Shown here: positions 54,941 through 63,623 of the stretch, piece after piece | Layout of the letters: each line of letters starts with the position of its first letter | How positions within the stretch are numbered: the first letter of the stretch is position 1 | NCBI GenBank assembly: GCA_012317185.1 | Contig: CP048838.1 | Location: 372,001 to 436,000 of the forward strand | From: [Clostridium] innocuum | Lineage (GTDB): Bacteria > Bacillota_I > Bacilli_A > Erysipelotrichales > Erysipelotrichaceae | Length of the DNA: 64,000 nucleotides | Direction of reading: 5' to 3' | Notes under the pieces: generated by a model | Told to the model about the DNA's origin: nothing | What the model saw: the letters and a program-made list of their open reading frames with translations, nothing else | Database searches by the model: none | Program-made: the position numbers and the translations under genes

Positions 54941-57031
54941 ATGAAAAAAGGGTACCGGAAATTTTTTGATTCGATATTTATACTGTCAATTAAACGCGGA
55001 TTGATGCTGGCAATCCCTTTTCTTATCCTTGGAAGCTTTGCTTTGCTGCTGTCCAGCTTTCCACTGGATGCCTACCAGTCATTTCTGACCTCCTTTCATC
55101 ACGGAGCTCTGCTTACCGTTTTTAACAGTCTGTATGAAATAACACTGAATTCGCTTGCACTGATTCTGATTATCACGATTGCACTTTCCTATGGGCAGCT
55201 GCATGCGCTGGATGATGTTTTCTTTTATCCTGTGGTGGCCATGGTTTCCTATCTGGCATTCTGCGGAGGAATGGAATATGCCAATGAGATTTTCCATCCG
55301 GAATGGGTGTTTACAGCTATGTGTATCACAATGCTGTCCTGCTGGCTGTTCCACAAGGGTATGCATTGCGGCAGGCGTTTTGAAAAGCTGCATACTGCCG
55401 GTGCGGACTATACGTTTAACAAAGCCATACAGGGGATTTTTCCGATTGCTGCAATTGCTCTGTTCTTCGCTGTTATCGGTGCAGTGCTGCGTGCACAGTT
55501 TGGAGAAGTCAACATTACAAATTTCGGTGCCTATTTATTTATGGGATTGTTTGAAAAAGTGGGAAAAGGGCTGCCCGGTGCTCTACTGTATGTATTCTTT
55601 GCACATTTTCTCTGGTTTTTTGGAATACATGGTACCAATACGCTGCAGATGGTCGCAAAGCAGTTTCTGGAGCCCGGTATTCTGATCAATCAGCAGCTGG
55701 TACAGGCCGGACAGCTTCCAACGGAAATATTCATAAAGACTTTTCTGGATACGTTTGTCTTTATGGGAGGCTGCGGTGCTGCATTATGTCTGATTTCGGC
55801 GATGCTTTTAAAAGCGAGAAAGAGTAATAACCGCAAGCTCGCCAAGGTAGCGGGGATTTCCGTTTTATTCAATATCAATGAAATTGTAATATTCGGTTTT
55901 CCGGTCATCTTCAATCCGCTGATGCTGCTGCCGTTTCTGCTTGTTCCTCTGGTTCTGACACTGACCAGTGCGTTTGCCATGCAGCTGCAGCTGGTACCTC
56001 TGCCCACACATTCCGTGGAATGGACGGTTCCGATTCTCATGAGCGGATACGAGGCATGCGGCTCTGTTTCCGGCAGTTTGCTGCAGCTGTTTAACCTGAT
56101 TCTGGGGACTTTGCTGTATATTCCATTTATTCGTCTGAGCGAAAACCAGCAGAGTGAGGAATTTGGAACGGCGGTGCGAACAATGGAAACCGATATGGCG
56201 GTAGGTGAGGCAAACGGAGCACTTCCGGATTTTCTTGATGATCACTACTTATATCATTTCCCTGCCAAAACACTGGCGATGGATTTAAAGAACGCCATGC
56301 AGCGAAATCAGATTCATATGCATTATCAGATACAGAGGGATAACGCCGAGCATATACACGGGGCGGAAGCTCTTCTTCGCTGGGAGCATCCGGTAGCCGG
56401 AAGAATTTCCTCGCCGCTGATGGTAAAGCTGGCAGAAGAAGAAAGCTTTCTGGATGAGCTTGGACTTTATATCATAAAAGAAGCATGCAAAGACGCACAG
56501 AAATTACAGAAGGAAGGTACGCCCCTGTCGATTTCTGTAAACATATCACCGAAGCAGCTGGAAAGCGCTGTATTCGTCAGGGAGGTGCGCAGAATTCTTC
56601 AGGAAGTCGATCTGCATGACATCCAGCTGATTCTTGAGGTTACGGAGCGTTCCCTGCTCAGTACCTCCGGACGTATTCTGGAGCGCATCCGGGAATTGAA
56701 GCAGCTGGGAATTCAAATGAGCATGGATGACTTTGGCATGGGGCACAGCTCGATGATGTATCTGCAGGAAAATGCATTTGATGAAGTTAAGCTGGATGGC
56801 AGTCTGGTTCGTCAGATTCTGGAAAATGAACGTTCGCGTGATATCGTGCGCGGTATCACAAGGCTTGCGGCCTCTATGCAGTTTCATGTCGTTGCGGAAT
56901 TTGTAGAGACCAGGGAACAGATGGAGCTGCTGAAAGCTCTGCATTGCGATATTTATCAGGGATATTATTATGGAAAGCCATGCAGCTGTGATGAATTTAT
57001 TATCAAATATCTAAAACAGGAATTTCGCTGA
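54941..57031 (+). CDS. PTS EIIC permease fused to an EAL (c-di-GMP phosphodiesterase) domain
   Basis: A 696-residue fusion. Residues 1-410 are a Lac/Cel-type EIIC with about ten membrane segments: LSIKRGLMLAIPFLILGS, HFLWFFGIHGTNTLQ, and the sugar-site FNINEIVIFGFPVIFNPLMLLP. Residues about 430-690 form an EAL domain with the catalytic residues visible: Glu476 in GAEALLRW, Asn534 in VNISPKQ, Glu569 in LEVTERS, Asp596-Asp597 in MDDFGMGHSS, Lys-Asp in VKLDGS, AEFVE and QGYYYGKP. Loop variants (DDFGMG for DDFGTG, AEFVE for AEGVE) may tune activity. No IIA or IIB is fused or adjacent. It could couple sugar supply or binding to c-di-GMP breakdown; this is inference. Confidence 0.88.
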   Translation: MKKGYRKFFDSIFILSIKRGLMLAIPFLILGSFALLLSSFPLDAYQSFLTSFHHGALLTVFNSLYEITLNSLALILIITIALSYGQLHALDDVFFYPVVAMVSYLAFCGGMEYANEIFHPEWVFTAMCITMLSCWLFHKGMHCGRRFEKLHTAGADYTFNKAIQGIFPIAAIALFFAVIGAVLRAQFGEVNITNFGAYLFMGLFEKVGKGLPGALLYVFFAHFLWFFGIHGTNTLQMVAKQFLEPGILINQQLVQAGQLPTEIFIKTFLDTFVFMGGCGAALCLISAMLLKARKSNNRKLAKVAGISVLFNINEIVIFGFPVIFNPLMLLPFLLVPLVLTLTSAFAMQLQLVPLPTHSVEWTVPILMSGYEACGSVSGSLLQLFNLILGTLLYIPFIRLSENQQSEEFGTAVRTMETDMAVGEANGALPDFLDDHYLYHFPAKTLAMDLKNAMQRNQIHMHYQIQRDNAEHIHGAEALLRWEHPVAGRISSPLMVKLAEEESFLDELGLYIIKEACKDAQKLQKEGTPLSISVNISPKQLESAVFVREVRRILQEVDLHDIQLILEVTERSLLSTSGRILERIRELKQLGIQMSMDDFGMGHSSMMYLQENAFDEVKLDGSLVRQILENERSRDIVRGITRLAASMQFHVVAEFVETREQMELLKALHCDIYQGYYYGKPCSCDEFIIKYLKQEFR

Positions 57032-57045
57032 TTCCTGTTTTTTTT
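57014..57045 (+). terminator. Terminator of the PTS-EAL gene
   Basis: AAACAGGAAT-TTCGCTG-ATTCCTGTTT, then TTTTT. The stem includes the end of the coding region. Confidence 0.9.
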
Positions 57046-57463
57046 ATGATAAGGTAACTTGTCAGTTCCAACAGCGCTACAAAAGGATCATCAGATGTGT
57101 CATGATGGGAAAAGCCCTACGGTCATAGTTGAAATGGCAGGGGTAGTAAGCTGAATGCGTGCTGCAGGAAATCTTTCTGTAAAGGATGGAATACATTCGT
57201 AGTTGACAGTACCGTTTGTGTATGGATACCGTTATTCAATATTTTTCTTTTTAAAGCAAAACAAATCCTAAGCTGAAGCATACATACTGAAGCATTACTT
57301 CATACAGAGTTGCATATACGTGATGAAAGGTCTTACAAATAGTTTATACAGGCTGTTTTCGATTTAAAAGAAGTAAAACTACAAATTTATAAAAATATAT
57401 TGAAGTATTACTACTTTTGTGATATATTCAATGTAGCAATACTTAAAGGAAGGTGAGCAACGT
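57032..57463. promoter_or_regulatory. Control region of the mannose-family PTS operon
   Basis: 432 bases without a gene. From 57274 on it carries repeated RpiR-style motifs: TGAAGCAT at 57274 and 57288, TGAAGCATTACTTCA at 57288-57302, AAGTAAAACTAC at 57371, and the promoter-flanking repeat listed separately. Confidence 0.55.
57400..57444 (+). promoter_or_regulatory. Promoter with flanking inverted repeat, likely RpiR operator
   Basis: -35 TTGAAG (57400-57405), 17-base spacer, -10 TATATT (57423-57428). AAGTATTACTAC (57403-57414) and GTAGCAATACTT (57433-57444) are inverted copies with one mismatch that straddle the -35 and the start point, the position of a repressor site. Confidence 0.7.
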
Positions 57464-58486
57464 ATGAAAAAACTGAATATTGCTGTTGTAGGCGCGGGGA
57501 TTTACGGAAAAAATCACCTGGATGCCTACACTTCAAATCCCAACGTTAATCTTGTTGCAGTCTGTGATTTAAAAAAGGAAATCACGGATAAAGTGGAACA
57601 GGATTATCAGGTGAAAACGTATAACGACATGGAGGAAATGCTCAAAAGTGAGGAAATTGATGCTATTTCCGTAGCAACACCGGATCCGTATCATAAGGAC
57701 CCTGTGATGACCGCCATACGCTATGGAAAGGATGTTCTGGTGGAAAAACCACTGGCAACTACTTCTGCAGATGCCTATGACATCATCGAGGCAGCGGAAA
57801 AAGCCGGTGTCCGTGTTATGGTGGATTACCACAAGCGCTGGGATCCGGCATCCATAGCGGTAAAAAACAAGCTTGCGGATGCAGGGACAGGAAAACCGGT
57901 ACGCGGCTATATGCGTATGGATAATGTCTATGATGTCGCAATCAACTGGCTGAACTGGTCATCCGATTCCAGCCCGGTCCACTTTGTTGGAACGCACTGC
58001 TATGATTTGATTCGCTGGTATATGGGATGTGAGGTCGTACAGGTGTATGCTGTGGGACATAAGGGAATCCTGCAGGAAAAGGGTGTGGATACGTATGACA
58101 GTATTACAGCAATTCTGGAATTTGAAAACGGCTGCACTTGGACTGTGGAAAATGCGTGGATTCTGCCTAACGGCTTTGCGAAGGCAGATGACGGATGCTC
58201 TGAGATTCTCTGTGAACATGCAATGATTCGTGTGGATTCCCAGAAACGCGGTGTTGAATTCTTTGATGATCAAAAGCAGTATACCCCGAATATCTGCTTT
58301 ATCCAGAACCATAACGGTCGTGCGATCGGCTTTGGAATTGATCCACTGAACGATTTTGTGGATTGCATTCTCCATGATAAGCCGTTTGTCGCAAATCTGA
58401 ATGACGGTTTGGAAGCAGAGCTGATTGCAGAGGCTGTGCATAAGAGTGCGGATACACGTCAGGTAGTAAAAATCGAAAGAAGATAA
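57464..58486 (+). CDS. Gfo/Idh/MocA family oxidoreductase
   Basis: A 340-residue NAD(P)-dependent sugar dehydrogenase or related enzyme. N-terminal Rossmann GAGIYGKNHLDAY, then the family's AVATPDPYH and VEKPLATTS (catalytic Lys) segments, and GTHCYDLIRWYMG for the C-terminal part. First gene of the operon with the mannose-family PTS; it probably oxidises or isomerises the imported sugar or sugar acid. The substrate is not clear. Confidence 0.9.
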   Translation: MKKLNIAVVGAGIYGKNHLDAYTSNPNVNLVAVCDLKKEITDKVEQDYQVKTYNDMEEMLKSEEIDAISVATPDPYHKDPVMTAIRYGKDVLVEKPLATTSADAYDIIEAAEKAGVRVMVDYHKRWDPASIAVKNKLADAGTGKPVRGYMRMDNVYDVAINWLNWSSDSSPVHFVGTHCYDLIRWYMGCEVVQVYAVGHKGILQEKGVDTYDSITAILEFENGCTWTVENAWILPNGFAKADDGCSEILCEHAMIRVDSQKRGVEFFDDQKQYTPNICFIQNHNGRAIGFGIDPLNDFVDCILHDKPFVANLNDGLEAELIAEAVHKSADTRQVVKIERR

Positions 58487-58521
58487 AGTCCCGACAGGGT
58501 AAAAGGAAAAGAGGAAAAGCT

Positions 58522-58998
58522 ATGGGCAAACTGAATATGGTTCGTGTTGATTATCGTATGGTACATGGACAGATTGTGGCAAAATGGATCAAGTTCCGTC
58601 CGGTTGATCGTTTGATACTGGCAGATGACAGCCTGGTGGATGATCCTTTCATGGGTGATATTTATCGCATGGCAGTACCGGATCGCGAGGTTGATATTGT
58701 CAAGCTGGGGGATGTGCAGACAGCGATTGACCGAAAAAATGATACCGTGCTGCTGATATTCAAGGATGTAGCATCTGCATATACGGTATACAAAAACGGC
58801 CTTCAGCTGCCGGAGCTGAATGTCGGTGCAGTGCAGAACAGTGCACAGCGTAAAGCGGTTGTTCAGGGGGTTGCGCTTTCCGTTGAAGAATACGAAAAAT
58901 TAAGCGAAATGAAGGCGGAGGGTGTAAACGTGTTCCTGCAGCCGATACCGGAAAATGATCCGGTAAGTCTTGGATCGATTGAAAAGAAGCTGAAATAA
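58522..58998 (+). CDS. PTS system mannose/fructose/sorbose-family IIB component
   Basis: A 158-residue IIB of the Man family, phosphorylated on His15 in VRVDYRMVHGQIVAKW. Other marks: ILADDSLVDDPF and LNVGAVQNSAQRK. Receives phosphate from the separate IIA encoded at 60716 and serves the IIC-IID pair. Confidence 0.94.
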   Translation: MGKLNMVRVDYRMVHGQIVAKWIKFRPVDRLILADDSLVDDPFMGDIYRMAVPDREVDIVKLGDVQTAIDRKNDTVLLIFKDVASAYTVYKNGLQLPELNVGAVQNSAQRKAVVQGVALSVEEYEKLSEMKAEGVNVFLQPIPENDPVSLGSIEKKLK

Positions 58999-59020
58999 TG
59001 AAAGGGAGTGTGAGGTTATT

Positions 59021-59785
59021 ATGAGTGGTACACAGTTGGTTATCATGGCGGTGGCAATGGGTCTGATGTATTGGATCGCCCGGGGAATGATTGGTGGATA
59101 TTTTGCATTCTTCTTTATTGCAAGTCCTATCGTAGTAGGGGTTGTTGCCGGTTTGATTTACGGGGATTTGACAAAGGGATTGATTATCGGCGGCGGTATT
59201 GCCGCAGCGTTTGCAGGAATCATTGCGCCGGGAGGCAATCTTCCGACGGACTCGGCACTGGCGGCGACAACCGTCATACCGATTGCTTTGGCAACGGGGC
59301 TTACGGCGGAGCAGGCGATAGCATTTGCCGTTCCGATGGGACTGCTGGGCTCCTTTGTGACAAACCTGCGTAAAATGATCAATGTTATCTTTGTGCATAG
59401 AGCTGATGAATTTGCGGCAAAGGGAAACCTTTCCGGCATTACCAGATGTGCAGTGGTGTATCCGCCACTGATTGAGATTCCATTGCTGTTTCTTCCTGTA
59501 TTTTTAATTGTTATGTTTGGGCAGGATGCTATGCTGACCTTCATGAATTCCGTGCCTAGCTGGGTTATGCACGGTCTGGAGGTTGCAGGCGGTGTTATGC
59601 CGGCAATCGGATTTGCTCTGATTATGAACATGATCGGAAAGCCGAAGATGATTCCTTATACGGTACTGGGCTTCATTGTTGTAAAGGCAGTAGGTCTGAA
59701 TACCCTGACAGCTGGTCTGGTCGCAGGCTGTGTTGCAGTGCTGGTTGTACTGGAAAAACGTGAAAGAGAAAAGGAGGGTGCATAG
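59021..59785 (+). CDS. PTS system mannose-family IIC component
   Basis: A 254-residue membrane protein of the Man/sorbose EIIC family with six to seven hydrophobic segments (VVGVVAGLIYGDLTKGLIIGGGIAAAFAGIIAPGG, VMPAIGFALIMNMIG). It pairs with IID to form the transporter. Sits between IIB and IID with the usual gene order. Confidence 0.93.
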   Translation: MSGTQLVIMAVAMGLMYWIARGMIGGYFAFFFIASPIVVGVVAGLIYGDLTKGLIIGGGIAAAFAGIIAPGGNLPTDSALAATTVIPIALATGLTAEQAIAFAVPMGLLGSFVTNLRKMINVIFVHRADEFAAKGNLSGITRCAVVYPPLIEIPLLFLPVFLIVMFGQDAMLTFMNSVPSWVMHGLEVAGGVMPAIGFALIMNMIGKPKMIPYTVLGFIVVKAVGLNTLTAGLVAGCVAVLVVLEKREREKEGA

Positions 59786-59788
59786 AAG

Positions 59789-60610
59789 ATGGCTGAGGAA
59801 AGAAAAACATCATTGACAAAACGGGATGTCAACCGTGTAATCGCCAGATGGTATATTACAACGGAAATGTCACTGAATTATGAACGTATGCAGTCTATTG
59901 CATATACATATGCCTTGATTCCGGCTTTGAAAAAACTATATCCGAACAAGGAGGATATGATTCCTGCGCTGCAGCGTCATCTGGAGCTGTTTAATACCAA
60001 TGCGACAGCCGGTGGTCTGATTCTGGGAACTACGCTGGCAATGGAAGAGGAAAAGGCAAACAATCCGGATGCGATTCCTTCCGAATCCATCGTCGCCGTT
60101 AAGACCGGGTTAATGGGGCCGGTTGCGGCGCTGGGGGATTCCTTCAGTGCAGGGACCATTACCACTCTATTCATTCTGGCCTCCTGCTCTCTGGCACAGG
60201 GCGGCTCAATTGCCGGCTTCTGGCTGCTGCTTCTCGGTACGATGTATACGCTTGGCGAATTGATTATTTTTACCAAAATGACCTATACAAAGGGACGCTC
60301 TGCAATCAAGGATATCATGTCAAGTAAGCTGATGAGCAATATCATTGAAGGTGCGAACATCCTTGGTATGGCAATGATGGGTGCACTGACTGCTTCCATG
60401 GTTAATCTGGCAGTTGCTATCACAGCAAACTTTGATGAGGCAACCTTGAGCGTACAGGAAAAAATCGACGGTATCATGCCGGGTGTTCTGTCCATCGGTG
60501 TGTTGTTTATCTATTATTATCTGATCAGCAAAAAGCATGTCAGTGTAGCGAAGCTTGTCTTCTTCACCATTGTGATCGCACTGCTCTGTGCTGCAATCGG
60601 ATTATTTTAA
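59789..60610 (+). CDS. PTS system mannose-family IID component
   Basis: A 273-residue IID with the family marks YITTEMSLNYERMQSIAYTYALIP, LEFNTN-like LELFNTNATAGG, and GPVAALGDSFSAGTITTLFI. Membrane segments gather in the C-terminal half. It completes the permease with IIC, four bases upstream. Confidence 0.93.
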   Translation: MAEERKTSLTKRDVNRVIARWYITTEMSLNYERMQSIAYTYALIPALKKLYPNKEDMIPALQRHLELFNTNATAGGLILGTTLAMEEEKANNPDAIPSESIVAVKTGLMGPVAALGDSFSAGTITTLFILASCSLAQGGSIAGFWLLLLGTMYTLGELIIFTKMTYTKGRSAIKDIMSSKLMSNIIEGANILGMAMMGALTASMVNLAVAITANFDEATLSVQEKIDGIMPGVLSIGVLFIYYYLISKKHVSVAKLVFFTIVIALLCAAIGLF

Positions 60611-60715
60611 ACACATAACAACATGGGAGAATACTCTCTCAGGTAATGAAACATAATCCGTATGAGCATTCCGAAAATCGGATGCCCATATGGTGCAAAA
60701 TGAGGAGGAACACAC

Positions 60716-61129
60716 ATGAAAGGAATATTATTGGCAAGTCATGGCCGTTTGGCGGAGGGATTGCTGGATACGCTGCAAATTTTCTGCGGAGAGCTGCAGC
60801 AGATGCAGGCGCTGTGTCTTCTCCCCGGTGAGGAAATCACAGAATTTATGGAGAAGCTGGAAGCTGCTATACAAAAGGTGGATACCGGAGAGGGTGTTGT
60901 GATTTTCTGTGATCTGCTCTTTGGCTCTCCCTGCAACTGCAGTGCGAGATTGCTGCAGAACGCGAAGTATGCGGAGAAAATCAGTGTGATAACGGGGATG
61001 AATTTGTGCATGGTACTGGAATATATCGGTTCCGGAGCTGCCGGCATGGACAGGGAAGCGCTGGTGGATACCGGACATAAGGGAATCGTGGATTTCAATA
61101 AGCTGCTGAGGGAACGTCAGGCAGCATAA
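60716..61129 (+). CDS. PTS system mannose-family IIA component
   Basis: A 137-residue IIA with the active His in ILLASHGRLAEGLLDTL (residue 8), and FCDLLFGSPCNCSARLL, VITGMNL typical of the fold. It is a separate protein, unlike IIAB fusions in many species. A GAGGAGG site precedes the start; the 105-base gap after IID has no clear terminator. Confidence 0.92.
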   Translation: MKGILLASHGRLAEGLLDTLQIFCGELQQMQALCLLPGEEITEFMEKLEAAIQKVDTGEGVVIFCDLLFGSPCNCSARLLQNAKYAEKISVITGMNLCMVLEYIGSGAAGMDREALVDTGHKGIVDFNKLLRERQAA

Positions 61130-61148
61130 TGCAGGAGGAGGTGGAGCT

Positions 61149-61550
61149 ATGAAGGAAGAGGAGATCAGAGACATATTAAACAGCCATCAGATCTGCTTTG
61201 CGCAGCATGGAACCCTTTGTGCAACAGTGAAAGCAGGAATTGGAGCCTACCAAAACGGATTGGGTGAAATCATGCATACGATGAAGGATCATATACTGCA
61301 TATCAATGCGCAGGGAATCGCTATTCTGGCGGTTGATGATATCAATGGAGCGCCGCAGGAGCATACCCTGCTATTTCTTCCGCATAAGGATATTGTATCG
61401 ACTACTATCAAAATCAAGCTGCTTCATTTTCTTTTCACGATAGAGACAAGGAAGGGGACCATCGTGTACAAGCTACATAAAAACGTACTGGCATCACCAT
61501 GGCATAAAGAAAATCTCTCCTTCCTTCTGCTCAATGCACCTTCTGCATAG
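61149..61550 (+). CDS. Hypothetical protein within the mannose-type PTS operon
   Basis: A 133-residue soluble protein, not recognised. It has a mixed alpha/beta pattern (HTLCATVKAGIGAY, ILHINAQGIAILAVDD) without membrane or metal motifs. It has its own GGAGGAGG site and sits between the IIA and HAD genes, so it is co-expressed and probably serves the same sugar pathway. Confidence 0.65.
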   Translation: MKEEEIRDILNSHQICFAQHGTLCATVKAGIGAYQNGLGEIMHTMKDHILHINAQGIAILAVDDINGAPQEHTLLFLPHKDIVSTTIKIKLLHFLFTIETRKGTIVYKLHKNVLASPWHKENLSFLLLNAPSA

Positions 61551-61565
61551 GAAAAAGGAGGCAGT

Positions 61566-62216
61566 ATGAGGGCTGGAGCTATTTTTGATATGGATGGTCT
61601 GCTGTTCGATACAGAGCTGGTATATAATCAGGAGTGGTATTATATTGCAGAGCTTTACGGTCTAAAGGTTGATCCTGCGATGCTGGATGAGCTGCGTGGT
61701 ACGAACGGTACCCGTATGAGTGAAATTGTGAATACATACTGGCCAAGGGTTGATGCAAAGAAGCTGACAGATGAATTGTTTGCACATGCTATCGTAACAT
61801 TATCCAAACAGGTTCCCATGAAACCGGGTGTTGTGGAGCTTCTGGAGTATCTGAAGCAGCATGCAGTTCGCATGGCAGTGGCAAGCAGTGCTCCTATGGA
61901 GCTGATCAAAAGCAATCTGCGTCTGGCAGGAATAGCAGACTATTTTGACGCTGTAGTGAGCGGGGAGCAGGTAGAGCATGGAAAGCCGTTCCCGGACATC
62001 TTCCTTCTGGCTGCACAGAAACTGAATCTGCAGGCACAGGACTGCTATGTTTTTGAGGATGGTATCAATGGTGTTAGGGCAGGCATACAGGCGGGCTGCT
62101 CTACCATTATGGTTCCGGATCTGGTGCCGCCGACAAAGGAGCTTTATGAGCAATGTACGGGTATTTATCCAAGTCTTCATGCGGTTTTACATGCGTTGCA
62201 GACAAATACGTGTTAG
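61566..62216 (+). CDS. HAD-family hydrolase, beta-phosphoglucomutase-like
   Basis: A 216-residue HAD enzyme. Motif I FDMDGLLFDTE, motif II AVASSAPMELI, Lys in VEHGKPFPDIFLLAA, motif IV VFEDGINGVRAGIQAG; the small helical cap fits the beta-phosphoglucomutase/phosphatase group. It is the last gene before the RpiR regulator and probably dephosphorylates or isomerises the PTS product. Confidence 0.9.
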   Translation: MRAGAIFDMDGLLFDTELVYNQEWYYIAELYGLKVDPAMLDELRGTNGTRMSEIVNTYWPRVDAKKLTDELFAHAIVTLSKQVPMKPGVVELLEYLKQHAVRMAVASSAPMELIKSNLRLAGIADYFDAVVSGEQVEHGKPFPDIFLLAAQKLNLQAQDCYVFEDGINGVRAGIQAGCSTIMVPDLVPPTKELYEQCTGIYPSLHAVLHALQTNTC

Positions 62217-62420
62217 GATACAGTCTGCCTGTCATATAGCTTTCAGCGATGATTGCAGAGGCTTATAGCGCGCCTTGTATAGAACATATGGTACCCTTTG
62301 CCGGGAACATATTGCATTTTTTTCACTCCGTTGGTAGAATGTGATATGTAAGTGTATGCTTCATTACAAGCATCACAGATGGTTTCACCCGATGTGTGGA
62401 AGCCAAGTGAAGGAGAGTTT

Positions 62421-63314
62421 ATGCAAGCAGTTAATATCATATCAAGTCTGGAATCGGTCATGCCGTTTCTATCCGCAAAAGAAAAAAAATTAGGAAATTA
62501 TGTATTAACCCACAGTCAGGAGATTCTTTCGCTAACCTTAAAGGATCTTTCATTGCAGGCGGAGGTTAGTGAGGCAACCGTGATCCGGTTTGCGCGCAAG
62601 CTGGGCTGTGAGGGCTATTCCGATTTCAAACTCTCTCTTTCGGCAAATCTGTCTGCCAATTTCTATAATGAGAATTCAGACATGATTCTGGATAAAATCA
62701 TGCCTACAGACACACCGGATTCCGTATTGAAGAAGCTGAGTGCCTTTATTGTTACTTCTATTCAGTCTACTACGGATATCATAGATTCACAGGAGCTGGA
62801 TAAGGCGATAAAGCTGATTCGGGATACAAATGAGCATAAACGTAAGATATATCTGAGCGGACTGGGCGCAAGCAGTACACTGGTGAAGCAGCTGCAGATA
62901 AAATTCATGCGGCTGAATATTCCGGTAATCTACTATGAGGATGTGCATCTTCAGCTGGAGTCCAATCTGAATATGGGAGAGGATGATTTGCTTATCTGCT
63001 TTACGACTCTGGGGAAATCGGTACAGTCACATCAGTATATCAATATTGCGAATCAGAAAAAGGCAAAGATTATTCTCATCACCCAGTATGGCAATCAGGA
63101 GCTGGCAAGCAAGGCAACGGTAACGCTGTTTGTATCGGCTGTGGAAAATAATCTGCGGCTGGCAAGTCACACGGCACTGATTGTACAGTCCCTGATCGTT
63201 GATACATTGTTTTTATCACTGGCACTTGACAATTTGCCTGAAATTCAGGAGGGTGTGGCAGAAAAGAATCGGATTTTTTCAGAGCTGGGTTATAATATGA
63301 ATGATTACAAATAA
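62421..63314 (+). CDS. MurR/RpiR family transcriptional regulator
   Basis: A 297-residue regulator: N-terminal RpiR helix-turn-helix (LSAKEKKLGNYVLTHSQEILSLTLKDLSLQAEVSEATVIRFARKLGCEGYSDFK) and C-terminal SIS sugar-phosphate-binding domain (IYLSGLGASSTLVKQLQ, ITQYGNQELASKA). It probably represses the upstream PTS operon and senses a phosphosugar. The start at 62421 has AAGGAG upstream; the longer frame runs over the promoter. TGAAGCATAC (minus strand) near 62352 matches the motif before the operon at 57274. Confidence 0.92.
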   Translation: MQAVNIISSLESVMPFLSAKEKKLGNYVLTHSQEILSLTLKDLSLQAEVSEATVIRFARKLGCEGYSDFKLSLSANLSANFYNENSDMILDKIMPTDTPDSVLKKLSAFIVTSIQSTTDIIDSQELDKAIKLIRDTNEHKRKIYLSGLGASSTLVKQLQIKFMRLNIPVIYYEDVHLQLESNLNMGEDDLLICFTTLGKSVQSHQYINIANQKKAKIILITQYGNQELASKATVTLFVSAVENNLRLASHTALIVQSLIVDTLFLSLALDNLPEIQEGVAEKNRIFSELGYNMNDYK

Positions 63315-63346
63315 GGTTTAGAAAGTGATGGTAAGCGTAACGGATA

Positions 63347-63373
63347 GGAAGGTAGCGATTACTTTCCTTTTTT
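63347..63373 (+). terminator. Terminator after the RpiR gene
   Basis: GGAAGGTA-GCGAT-TACTTTCC (one G-U) followed by TTTTTT. Confidence 0.88.
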
Positions 63374-63515
63374 AATTTCTTATCCGTACGGATGTATTTG
63401 AATGTTCTTATAAATAATTCCAATTTTATTTGTTTTATAAGTGTCGCTTGAAATTTTTAAAAGTTTTTTCTAAAAAATTTTTAACAGATGTGACATGTCT
63501 TCGTTTCTGTAGTAC

Positions 63516-63575
63516 TATAATAATGAAGGTAAAAAGCGGTGTACTCTACTTTGGAGAAATCTAAAAGTGAGAGCT
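63516..63575 (+). ncRNA. Possible type III antitoxin RNA (ToxI-like), short
   Basis: A TATAAT box (63516-63521) is followed by about 55 transcribed bases and then the terminator at 63576, just before a ToxN-like gene. This is the layout of a type III antitoxin. It holds short related elements (TAAAAAGCGGTG, TAAAAGTGAGAGC, TAAAAAAGTGGC) rather than the usual clear 35-45 base repeats, so the antitoxin may be reduced or degraded. Confidence 0.4.
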
Positions 63576-63606
63576 AAAAAAGTGGCTGGCGCAAGCTGGC
63601 TTTTTT
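63576..63606 (+). terminator. Terminator between antitoxin RNA and toxin gene
   Basis: AAAAAAGTGGCT...AGCTGGCTTTTTT, a stem with one bulged G. Type III systems place such a terminator between antitoxin and toxin to set their ratio. Confidence 0.75.
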
Positions 63607-63623
63607 AAATAAGGGGTGGTTAT

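Noticed and set aside
60680..60712. Full operator of the second PRD regulon before the mannose-type IIA gene
   Set aside because: Only the GGTGCAAAA half is good; the left arm (GCCC) lacks a base, so it is mentioned but not annotated.
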